Notes under the pieces: model-generated | Seen by the model: the letters and a program-made list of their open reading frames with translations, nothing else | Told to the model about the DNA's origin: nothing | Databases searched by the model: none | Program-made: the position numbers and the translations under genes | Shown: piece after piece, positions 49,699 to 56,625 of the stretch | Numbering within the stretch: the stretch's first letter is position 1 | Layout: the number at the start of each line of letters is the position of its first letter | Assembly (NCBI GenBank): GCA_001801025.1 | Contig: MGWO01000007.1 | Coordinates: forward strand, 620,001-684,000 | DNA: 64,000 nucleotides | DNA from: Gallionellales bacterium GWA2_54_124 | GTDB taxonomy: Bacteria; Pseudomonadota; Gammaproteobacteria; Burkholderiales; Gallionellaceae | Reading direction: 5' to 3'

Positions 49699-49714
49699 GT
49701 TACTAGTTGGTAAC
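49699..49714. promoter_or_regulatory. Palindrome site 1, GTTAC-N6-GTAAC
   Basis: GTTAC-TAGTTG-GTAAC. First of three identical-arm palindromes in the region; it ends 11 bp upstream of the binding-protein start codon. Candidate site for the sigma54-dependent regulator. Confidence 0.7.
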
Positions 49715-49737
49715 TAAATCAGTTAAAAAATAGCGTT

Positions 49738-49753
49738 GTTACTGTTCGGTAAC
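49738..49753. promoter_or_regulatory. Palindrome site 2, GTTAC-N6-GTAAC
   Basis: GTTAC-TGTTCG-GTAAC, centred 39 bp from site 1. Both lie between the sigma54 promoter and the first gene of the sensor operon. Confidence 0.7.
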
Positions 49754-49822
49754 TGGTCGTTGCCTGTTTAGTGGCCTGTAAAGAAAGCAGGCCTGTTTGA
49801 GACGGGCGTGAGAGGCGCAAAC

Positions 49823-49837
49823 CGATCTGACAGATCG
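49823..49837. promoter_or_regulatory. 15-bp dyad in the sensor-operon leader
   Basis: CGATCTG-A-CAGATCG is a perfect 7-bp inverted repeat around one base, about 16-30 bases downstream of the predicted start of the minus-strand transcript. Operator or leader element, role unknown. Confidence 0.4.
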
Positions 49838-49863
49838 TAAGCGCATCTCTTAATGGTTATTCA

Positions 49864-49879
49864 TGCAAATTTCATGCCA
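49864..49879 (-). promoter_or_regulatory. Sigma54 promoter of the sensor/regulator operon
   Basis: Minus strand TGGCAT-GAAAT-TTGCA has the conserved GG and GC doublets 10 bases apart as in TGGCAC-N5-TTGCA. Transcription would begin near 49853, giving a leader of about 165 bases before GTG 49688. Confidence 0.75.
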
Positions 49880-49930
49880 CAGGCGGACCGGATGGACTGG
49901 TTGTCTTTAAGTTATATAGGGCGGGTCGTA

Positions 49931-50209
49931 TCAAGCAATACGGTGCAAGGTGCTGCCATCAGGCCCAACGGATGAAATAAATGAGCCTGAGGGGGTAATA
50001 GGTGTCATTTTCAGGTTGATGTTACCAGAAAGTAACGGCGCGAAGTTTTGTGACTGTAGCGCATCACGGTAAATATTTATATAACTTATTTCTTTTGCAG
50101 GTTGTGCGCTTACCTTGTTGTAATTGTTAGGTAAATTATCCAGAATAACTTGATCGCGAGTGAATGGCATATTTATTGCTTGTAAGCTGGCAGTTAATAA
50201 TTTTTTCAC
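49931..50209 (-). CDS. Doubtful 92-codon open frame in the regulatory region
   Basis: A minus-strand frame starting GTG at 50209 with AGGA directly abutting, encoding a protein-like sequence (MKKLLTASLQAINMPF ... SSVGPDGSTLHRIA). No family is recognised and no signal peptide is clear. An internal ATG at codon 14 has no ribosome site. The frame lies across the plus-strand sigma54 promoter and palindrome site 3, and the purine-rich string fits badly as a ribosome site. It may be a small gene, a decayed gene or chance. Confidence 0.3.
   Translation of the reverse strand: MKKLLTASLQAINMPFTRDQVILDNLPNNYNKVSAQPAKEISYINIYRDALQSQNFAPLLSGNINLKMTPITPSGSFISSVGPDGSTLHRIA
50021..50036. promoter_or_regulatory. 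Palindrome site 3, GTTAC-N6-GTAAC
   Basis: GTTAC-CAGAAA-GTAAC. It lies about 160 bp upstream of the plus-strand sigma54 start and about 175 bp upstream of the minus-strand one, a normal enhancer distance for both. Confidence 0.75.
50165..50180 (+). promoter_or_regulatory. Sigma54 promoter of the cytochrome/porin operon
   Basis: TGGCAT-ATTTA-TTGCT with the GG (50166-50167) and GC (50178-50179) doublets correctly spaced. The expected start near 50190 gives a 26-base leader before ATG 50216. Confidence 0.8.
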
Positions 50210-50215
50210 TCCTAT

Positions 50216-52246
50216 ATGTATTTATCAAAATTGGCATTATGGTTTTTCTCAGTAGTGCTTATTGCGCTGTCGAGCCTGACGTTCGCTCAGGACAACGATT
50301 CATCTGACGGAGGTATGCAGGTTCAGCTAAGCAATAAACTTGATAACACCTCCTGTCTGAAGTGTCATAACGGTAGTAAAGAAATCCAGGTTGCTGGCAG
50401 CGGTGACGAGATGCGCGCGTTGCATGCGATCAAGAAGCTGCCTTTCAATAAGAGTGTGCACGGACAAATGCAATGTGTCGCTTGTCATAGCGGTATCAAG
50501 GACGGCAGCCAGTCACATAAGCTTGAATCAAAAACCACCGGTTGCGTAGGGTGTCATACCGCGCTGTGGGATACAGTGATAAAGGAAAATCTGACGGAGG
50601 AAAAATCACGCTTAGGTGTGGTTGTCAGCAATATCGAAGCCTATAAGAAGACTTTTCATGCACGCGCCAATGTCGATGAACCTACGCGCACTAACGCCAG
50701 TTGCGATGATTGTCACGATACGCATACCTTCAATGTTCCCCCCCAAGGCAGTGCAGGACGTACCGCGTGGCATCTGACCATACCGAACACCTGCGGCGAG
50801 AAATGCCATACCGACCAGCTGGAAGAGTATGCAACCTCGGTGCACGGAAAAAAGGTGCTGGATGAGCGCAATCCTAAGGCGGCGGTGTGTACCGATTGTC
50901 ACACATCACACGGCATCACAAATACCTCCGGGGAATCGTTTAAGCTCGATATCGTTCAGGCTTGTGGCGGCTGTCACAAGGATAATCTCAAATCGTATTC
51001 GGAAACCTTTCACGGTCAGGTGAATGCGCTGGGCTACGGTTATACCGCCAAGTGTTACAACTGCCACGGCAGTCACGGCATTCTGCCACCGTCTGATCCT
51101 GAGTCGACCGTGCATCCTGACAATCGTCTGAAAACCTGCCAGAAATGTCATAGCGGCGATAAGGGGTGGGCGGGATTGCAGAAGGCAACGCCGGGCTTCG
51201 TGTCGTTTGCACCGCATGCGAATACGCACGATTTCAATAAGTACCCGCAGATGTGGATAGCGTCGAAATTCATGCTGAGCCTGCTGGCCGGTGTGTTTGC
51301 GTTCTTCTGGCTCCATTCCGCACTGTGGTACTGGCGTGAGCACAAAGATGGCTGCCCGGTCTACTTCAACAAGGACGGCAATACCAAATCACACATCGCA
51401 ATTAATGATTTGTTGAGCGGACCTGCAAAAGGCAAGCAGATCCGTCGCTTCAGTAAATTGACCCGCGCTGCGCACCTGATCTTCGCGCTGGTGACAATGA
51501 CTCTGATTTTGACCGGTATGCTGGTGTTTTATGCGGATACCGAATGGGCCCATGTGGTCGTCAGGGCGTTGGGCGGCGCGAAAATCACCGGCATCATCCA
51601 CCGTATCAGTGCGACGGCTTTCCTGAGTATTTTCATCGCTCAGCTGGTGTATGTGCTGACCAAGTTATTGCGCAGCAAGACTTTCAAATGGTTTGGCCCT
51701 GACTCGTTGATTCCTAACTGGAACGATTTGAGAAAAATCATTGAGATGTTCAAGTGGTTCTTCTGTCGTGGGCCGCGCCCTGTGTTTGATCGCTGGACCT
51801 ATTGGGAAAAGTTTGACTTCTGGGCGGTGTTCTGGGGGGTGGGCATCATCGGCAGCAGCGGATTAATGCTTGCATTCCCGCATATTACGGCACAGTTCCT
51901 GCCGGGCTGGATGTTCAATGTGCTGACGCTGGTACACGGTGAGGAAGCCTTCTTAGCGGCGGTATTCCTGTTCACGGTGCACTTCTTCAATAATCACTTC
52001 AGGCCGGACAAGTTTCCGCCGCCTGATGTGGTGATGTTCACAGGCTCCGTGCCGGTGGAAGAGTTCAAACGCGAACATACCGAGCACTACAACCGTCTGG
52101 TTGAATCGGGCGAGCTGGAAAAGTATCTGGTGGATGCGCCGGGCCGGAAAATGACGCTGGCCTCCAAGGTGCTGGGACTGACCCTGATTGCAATCGGTCT
52201 GACACTGCTGGTACTGGTGATCATTGGATTTGTCGGTAATACATAA
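50216..52246 (+). CDS. CbcL-like nonahaem c-type / b-type cytochrome fusion (quinone-cytochrome oxidoreductase)
   Basis: 676 residues. Signal peptide to about residue 24 (ALSSLTFAQ). The periplasmic part (about 40-335) has eight CXXCH haem sites (CLKCH, CVACH, CVGCH, CDDCH, CTDCH, CGGCH, CYNCH, CQKCH) and one CX3CH site (CGEKCH), nine in all. From about 345 come membrane helices of a cytochrome b561/HydC-FdnI-like domain with haem-ligand histidines in RAAHLIF, GIIHRIS, LVHGEEA and TVHFFNNHF. The layout resembles Geobacter CbcL, an inner-membrane quinone-linked enzyme of metal respiration. Here it likely links the quinone pool to the decahaem conduit. No Shine-Dalgarno is visible. Confidence 0.88.
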   Translation: MYLSKLALWFFSVVLIALSSLTFAQDNDSSDGGMQVQLSNKLDNTSCLKCHNGSKEIQVAGSGDEMRALHAIKKLPFNKSVHGQMQCVACHSGIKDGSQSHKLESKTTGCVGCHTALWDTVIKENLTEEKSRLGVVVSNIEAYKKTFHARANVDEPTRTNASCDDCHDTHTFNVPPQGSAGRTAWHLTIPNTCGEKCHTDQLEEYATSVHGKKVLDERNPKAAVCTDCHTSHGITNTSGESFKLDIVQACGGCHKDNLKSYSETFHGQVNALGYGYTAKCYNCHGSHGILPPSDPESTVHPDNRLKTCQKCHSGDKGWAGLQKATPGFVSFAPHANTHDFNKYPQMWIASKFMLSLLAGVFAFFWLHSALWYWREHKDGCPVYFNKDGNTKSHIAINDLLSGPAKGKQIRRFSKLTRAAHLIFALVTMTLILTGMLVFYADTEWAHVVVRALGGAKITGIIHRISATAFLSIFIAQLVYVLTKLLRSKTFKWFGPDSLIPNWNDLRKIIEMFKWFFCRGPRPVFDRWTYWEKFDFWAVFWGVGIIGSSGLMLAFPHITAQFLPGWMFNVLTLVHGEEAFLAAVFLFTVHFFNNHFRPDKFPPPDVVMFTGSVPVEEFKREHTEHYNRLVESGELEKYLVDAPGRKMTLASKVLGLTLIAIGLTLLVLVIIGFVGNT

Positions 52247-52250
52247 CAGC

Positions 52251-52267
52251 GGCGGGCCAGGCCCGCC
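52251..52267 (+). other. GC-rich intercistronic hairpin 1
   Basis: GGCGGG (52251-52256) pairs with CCCGCC (52262-52267) around CCAGG; no T-run. It lies in the 52-bp gap after the nonahaem gene and may stabilise or process mRNA. Confidence 0.5.
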
Positions 52268-52298
52268 TGAACACTATTTCATTTAACTGGAGAAAAAC

Positions 52299-52637
52299 AT
52301 GAAGAAACAAATTATTGCAAGTATCGCCTTTGTCATGGTGACAGGCCTGTTCGGTACGGCTCATGCCGCGATCAACGAGGATGCGGCTAAGTCGCAGGCT
52401 AAGAAGAATGACTGTTTCAAATGCCATGCGGTAGACAAGACCAAGAAGGGCCCTTCCTACAAGAAAATCGCCATCAAATACAAGGGGAAGGCCGATGCGG
52501 AAGCGACACTGATCAAGCAGATTACTACCGGTCCTAAGATCAAGATGGAAGACGGCACAGAAGAAAATCATAAGATCATTGAAACCAAGGATCAAAGTGA
52601 AATCAAGAATCTGGTCGGCTGGATTCTGTCGCTGTAA
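52299..52637 (+). CDS. Periplasmic monohaem class I c-type cytochrome (MtoD-like)
   Basis: 112 residues: signal peptide MKKQIIASIAFVMVTGLFGTAHA, then a mature protein of about 89 residues with one haem site CFKCH near residue 39 and a C-terminal methionine (GPKIKMEDGTE) as likely sixth ligand. The small size and lysine-rich surface resemble MtoD of iron oxidisers, a soluble electron carrier across the periplasm. GGAG precedes the ATG. It sits between the membrane cytochrome and decahaem genes, fitting a shuttle between them or towards terminal oxidases. Confidence 0.88.
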   Translation: MKKQIIASIAFVMVTGLFGTAHAAINEDAAKSQAKKNDCFKCHAVDKTKKGPSYKKIAIKYKGKADAEATLIKQITTGPKIKMEDGTEENHKIIETKDQSEIKNLVGWILSL

Positions 52638-52651
52638 GTTGGAAGTTAAAA

Positions 52652-52675
52652 GCACGGTTCGGGGTTGAGCCGTGC
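52652..52675 (+). other. Intercistronic hairpin 2
   Basis: GCACGGTTC (52652-52660) pairs with GAGCCGTGC (52667-52675), one G-T pair, loop GGGGTT. It lacks a T-run and lies between the monohaem and decahaem genes; probably an mRNA end protector or partial terminator that sets protein ratios. Confidence 0.55.
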
Positions 52676-52705
52676 AGCAGTAACAAAATGTCAGGGGGAA
52701 TTAAA

Positions 52706-53737
52706 ATGAAGCTGTTTTCAAAAGTACTTATCTCGTGCGCCTTGTTAGGTTCACTCGTGCCGGTTGCACTAGCTGCCGATAATCGAAACATGGGCAAGGA
52801 TATCGGTCATGTATTTCTGGTCTCAGCTGAGCCGGCAGCCAAGGCCGTAGAGGTAGTGAAGGCAGCTGCCAAGGATCTCGTGCTCAAGGGCGATGCCAAA
52901 TGCACCGTCTGTCACGATGAGTCTGATTCTCCTAAAGTGCTGTCTATCAGCCAGACGCGCCACGGCGTGAATGCGGACGGACGCACACCGACCTGCACCA
53001 GTTGTCATGGCGAAAGCATTGCTCACCTGGGGCACAAAGGCAGCTCAAAACCGCCAAAACCGGATCATATGTTCGGTAAGAATTCCGCTACACCGGTTGC
53101 AGAACGCAATCAAGCCTGTTTATCCTGTCACTCAAAAGACAGCAAACGCCATTTGTGGACGGGCAGCGCTCATCAAACCAATGATGTCGCCTGCACTTCC
53201 TGTCACCAGGTACACACGAATCATGACAAGGTGCGCGACAAACGTACCCAGCCTGAAGTGTGCTACACCTGCCACAAGGAGCAACGCGCTCAGGAAAACC
53301 GTATTTCTCACCACCCTGTCGGTGAAGGCAAGGTGGCCTGTTCTGATTGCCATAATGCACATGGTTCGGCGGGTCCCAAGTTGTTGAAGAAAAATACACT
53401 CAATGAAACCTGCTTTACTTGCCATGCTGAAAAACGCGGCCCCTTCCTGTGGGAACATCAGCCTGTGTCGGAAGATTGCAGTAATTGCCATACACCGCAC
53501 GGTTCCAATATTTCGCCATTGCTAAAGTCACGCGCACCCTTCCTGTGTTCAGAATGCCACAACGGACCACATAACAGCAAGGTTCCTGTTGCTGCAAATG
53601 CGGCGGGTATCCAAGGCGGCATCACAGCGACAACAGCAACCAATCCGAGTGAAAGTTACACCGGGCGCGGTTGCCAGAATTGCCACTCCATGGTTCATGG
53701 TTCGAACCATCCTGCTGGCGCACTGTTGCATCGCTAA
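52706..53737 (+). CDS. mtoA: MtrA/MtoA/DmsE-family periplasmic decahaem cytochrome
   Basis: 343 residues from ATG 52706 (AGGGGG 8 bases upstream; ATG 52688 lacks a site). Signal peptide MKLFSKVLISCALLGSLVPVALA. Ten CXXCH haem sites, in order CTVCH, CTSCH, CLSCH, CTSCH, CYTCH, CSDCH, CFTCH, CSNCH, CSECH and CQNCH, arranged as two pentahaem halves. MtrA-type proteins plug the MtrB barrel and carry electrons through the outer membrane. MtoA is the name used in iron oxidisers, where the flow is inward from Fe(II). Genes for dimethyl sulfoxide reductase are absent, which argues against DmsE. The name is assigned by context. Confidence 0.9.
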   Translation: MKLFSKVLISCALLGSLVPVALAADNRNMGKDIGHVFLVSAEPAAKAVEVVKAAAKDLVLKGDAKCTVCHDESDSPKVLSISQTRHGVNADGRTPTCTSCHGESIAHLGHKGSSKPPKPDHMFGKNSATPVAERNQACLSCHSKDSKRHLWTGSAHQTNDVACTSCHQVHTNHDKVRDKRTQPEVCYTCHKEQRAQENRISHHPVGEGKVACSDCHNAHGSAGPKLLKKNTLNETCFTCHAEKRGPFLWEHQPVSEDCSNCHTPHGSNISPLLKSRAPFLCSECHNGPHNSKVPVAANAAGIQGGITATTATNPSESYTGRGCQNCHSMVHGSNHPAGALLHR

Positions 53738-53758
53738 ACTAATGAATCGGAGATGATC

Positions 53759-56137
53759 ATGAAAATGCATACTAAAAAAATGAAAATTGATGTGCTGACG
53801 TTAGCGGTGCAAGGCGCTTTGCTTGCCATGTTCGCGATGCCCGTTCACGCGGCTGATGATGTCAATGACGAGGTGGCTGCCTTGAAGCGTCCGACCAATT
53901 CGGTCGAGATCGGCGTGGGCAATGTCTCTCACCAATCCGCCAAGTTTGGCGAATACAGCGGTTTGAATGCTGCTAATGTAGGTGTGATCGGCAATTTTGA
54001 TCTGCGCGGCGGCAGTGCGTATAACGGCGTAGCGGATGGTATGCGCTGGAATATCAACGGTCGCGATCTGGGCACAACTTCGCGCTCACTGGGGGGCTCG
54101 CTGAGTAACCAGGGTAAGTGGGATTTGAGCATCGGCTACGATGAGCTGCGCCACAATATTACCGATACCTATCAAACGCCGCAACAAGGCGCGATGGGCG
54201 GGAATGTTTTCACCCTGCCTGCAACCTTCGGTACGGTGAACGGCAATCCGGCTAATATGAATGTTCCGGGTGTTACGGGCAGCTCACGGGTACTGACTCC
54301 GATCCAGCAAGCGGCTTTCCATACCGAAAAAGTGGGCACGACGCGTAAAAATACCTCTTTTGCCGCAGCGTACATCTTCAATGAACAGTTGAGCGTCAAT
54401 TTTGATTACAACCATCTTAATCAGACGGGTGCAAAACTGATAGCGGGTGCCTCGCAGTCTGGTTTGACGCCTGGGAGTACCTGGCGCGCCGAGGCCGTTA
54501 GTGTATTGATGAATCCGACCAATTACAAAACAGATAACTTCAATCTGGCACTTAACTGGCTCGGAGATAGTGGTCATTTGACGGGCGCTTATTACGGTTC
54601 GATCTTTAGAGACGGCTACAACAGTCTGAGCTGGCAAAATTCATTTACAAATAATGCGGCCTCGCTTTCGACTTGCGCTTCCGGTGGTGCCTGTACCTAT
54701 CAGGCAAACTCGATGAGTACGGCACCGAGCAACGAATTTCATCAGATTAACTTGACCGGTGGCTATGCTTTTTCTTCTGCCACTAAGCTGGCGGGTGGAT
54801 TTTCTTATGGACGAAATACTCAGAATGACAGCTACGCTAGCGCACTGATGTTTGGCGGAGCATTACCGCCTCAGGCATCACTTAACGGTTTGGTGGTCAC
54901 GACCCATGCAAATTTGAAGCTGACCAATCAGACGACTAAGGATCTGACTTTAAGTGCTGCATTGAAGTACAACGATCGCGACAATCGCACGGCATCAAAT
55001 ACCTATCTCTATCAGTCGCTCAACCTTGCACCGAATGCACTAACGTCATATACAGGCGTGAATGCCCCCTACAGTAACCGGAAGACCCAGCTTGAACTGG
55101 CAGCCGATTATCGTATAGCCAAGGGGCAGAATTTGCGGGTCGCCTATGAACGTGAAGATATCAAGCGCGGCTGTAACAATGTGGTGGGCGGTGCACAGTG
55201 CGTTGCCAGCCCTTCCAGTATTGAAGACAAGCTGGCATTAGCCTATCGGATGCAGGCAACTGCTAGCGTCAAGCTGAATGCTGCTTATAACTACGCCAGT
55301 CGCAAAGCGACATTTGATCATAACTTTTTATCGAATGTGGGAAATAGGGCTTCAATATTGGCAGGCGGTGCTAACTCTGTGCTTAACGGCGGAGATTTCG
55401 TCGGTTTTGTCGCCTATCCTTATGCATCACGCACGCAGGATATGTTGAAAGCGGGTGTTAACTGGCAGGCATCTGAGAAACTTGATCTGGGTTTGAATGG
55501 CCGTTATACCAGTGATAAGTACGATGCCGTACTGGGTGTGCAGGATGGGCAGAATACCAGTATCAATCTGGATGCCACCTACAGCTACAGCGAGGAAAGC
55601 AGCGTTGCCGCTTATGCATCCTGGCAGAATGGCCGGCGAAATATGCGCAGCGGAGCAAATGCCACATTCGCAGGCAATGGTGGTACGGCGAATGTAGTAC
55701 CCGTTAACACCTATACCAATCAGCTCACAGATACCAGCAATGCAATTGGTCTTAATACCAAGCACACCGGCTTGATGGGCGGAAAGTTTGAACTGCTTGG
55801 TGATTTGTCCTATTCGCTCGATAAGTCGCGCTATTCGACTCAAGTGCCAGCGCTGTTAACCTGTGCCTCTACTTCATTAGCTAACTCCACGCTTGTTTGC
55901 GGCGACACACCGGACATTAAGACCAATGTGATCACCCTCAAACTGACCGGAAACTATCAGGTAAACAAGGCGGGGAAAGTCACACTGGGTTATCTCTTCC
56001 AGCAGATGAAAAGCAGCGACTTCTTTTACAACGGAGAAGCGTTCGGTTTCACCTCGGGTCGTATGATGCCAACAGGTATGATGTCACCCAATTATGCAAT
56101 TCACGCGGTGGCTGCCAGCTATACCCTCACGTTCTAA
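53759..56137 (+). CDS. mtoB: MtrB/PioB-family outer-membrane porin for decahaem cytochrome
   Basis: 792 residues from ATG 53759, which has GGAG 6 bases upstream. Signal peptide of about 32 residues ends MPVHA. The mature chain is made of many alternating beta strands (NFDYNHLNQTGAK, LNLTGGYAF-like, KLDLGLNGRYTSDKYD) and ends ...AASYTLTF with terminal phenylalanine. MtrB/PioB proteins form a 26-strand barrel sheathing the decahaem cytochrome. The N-terminal CXXC pair of Shewanella MtrB is absent; instead three closely spaced cysteine pairs occur in predicted loops. It is the last gene of the operon, 15-21 bp after the decahaem gene, before a strong terminator. Confidence 0.9.
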   Translation: MKMHTKKMKIDVLTLAVQGALLAMFAMPVHAADDVNDEVAALKRPTNSVEIGVGNVSHQSAKFGEYSGLNAANVGVIGNFDLRGGSAYNGVADGMRWNINGRDLGTTSRSLGGSLSNQGKWDLSIGYDELRHNITDTYQTPQQGAMGGNVFTLPATFGTVNGNPANMNVPGVTGSSRVLTPIQQAAFHTEKVGTTRKNTSFAAAYIFNEQLSVNFDYNHLNQTGAKLIAGASQSGLTPGSTWRAEAVSVLMNPTNYKTDNFNLALNWLGDSGHLTGAYYGSIFRDGYNSLSWQNSFTNNAASLSTCASGGACTYQANSMSTAPSNEFHQINLTGGYAFSSATKLAGGFSYGRNTQNDSYASALMFGGALPPQASLNGLVVTTHANLKLTNQTTKDLTLSAALKYNDRDNRTASNTYLYQSLNLAPNALTSYTGVNAPYSNRKTQLELAADYRIAKGQNLRVAYEREDIKRGCNNVVGGAQCVASPSSIEDKLALAYRMQATASVKLNAAYNYASRKATFDHNFLSNVGNRASILAGGANSVLNGGDFVGFVAYPYASRTQDMLKAGVNWQASEKLDLGLNGRYTSDKYDAVLGVQDGQNTSINLDATYSYSEESSVAAYASWQNGRRNMRSGANATFAGNGGTANVVPVNTYTNQLTDTSNAIGLNTKHTGLMGGKFELLGDLSYSLDKSRYSTQVPALLTCASTSLANSTLVCGDTPDIKTNVITLKLTGNYQVNKAGKVTLGYLFQQMKSSDFFYNGEAFGFTSGRMMPTGMMSPNYAIHAVAASYTLTF

Positions 56138-56155
56138 GCAATCGTGGTTGTATTT

Positions 56156-56184
56156 AAAAACCTGTCTTCGGGCAGGTTTTTTTT
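56156..56184 (+). terminator. Strong terminator of the cytochrome/porin operon
   Basis: AAAAACCTGTC-TTCG-GGCAGG followed by eight T residues: a stem capped by the very stable UUCG tetraloop. Confidence 0.95.
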
Positions 56185-56206
56185 CGCCATTGATTCGCGC
56201 ATGTGA

Positions 56207-56228
56207 TATATTAGAATTATCTAATATA
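56207..56228. promoter_or_regulatory. Perfect inverted repeat upstream of OsmC gene
   Basis: TATATTAGA-ATTA-TCTAATATA, 15 bp upstream of the ATG at 56244. An AT-rich 9-bp dyad of this form suits a MarR- or ArsR-type repressor and would overlap the promoter. Confidence 0.6.
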
Positions 56229-56243
56229 CAAGTGAGGTTTACC

Positions 56244-56624
56244 ATGTACCAGTTGTCGATGACCGATGCCAGCCAGTTACACGTTCACTATAAAAATCAC
56301 GTCATCAGCTATGGCGTGGATGGCAGTCTGCCCAATCCGCTGGAAGCCACCTATGCCGCGCTGGCGGGCTGCGCCGGCGTCTATACGCGCAAGGCGTGCA
56401 AGGCGCTGGGGATCATCGCCGAAGGCATCGAAATTTCCTGCAAGCCCGTTGTGCGTCAGGGCAATATGCTGATTCCGGCGCGATTTGTGACGGAAATTAC
56501 CTTTCCTGAGCGCATTACGGCTGAGCAGCGCGAGAAGATCCTGGCGGAAATCAGCCATTGTGCCGTAAAGGAGTTGATTCATGACGGTGCGCAAATCGAG
56601 TTTGTCACTGTCGAGGCGGCCTAA
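56244..56624 (+). CDS. OsmC-family protein
   Basis: 126 residues from ATG 56244 (MYQLSMTD), with GAGG 8 bases upstream; the frame open further upstream runs back into the porin gene. It has the YhfA/OsmC pattern: GVDGSLPNPLEATYAALAGCAGVYTRKACKALGI, with the peroxidatic cysteine in AGCAGVYTR, and HCAVKELIHDG with the second cysteine. OsmC/Ohr proteins reduce organic hydroperoxides; this small subgroup is less well characterised. The palindrome just upstream suggests repressor control by redox state. Confidence 0.85.
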   Translation: MYQLSMTDASQLHVHYKNHVISYGVDGSLPNPLEATYAALAGCAGVYTRKACKALGIIAEGIEISCKPVVRQGNMLIPARFVTEITFPERITAEQREKILAEISHCAVKELIHDGAQIEFVTVEAA

Positions 56625-56625
56625 G

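Noticed and set aside
50216..52246. CymA/NapC-type quinol dehydrogenase
   Set aside because: Nine haems and a multi-helix b-type domain, not the tetrahaem single-anchor NapC plan.
52706..53737. DmsE assignment for the decahaem cytochrome
   Set aside because: DmsE is of the same family, but no dimethyl sulfoxide reductase genes are present; iron/electrode conduit context favours MtoA/MtrA.
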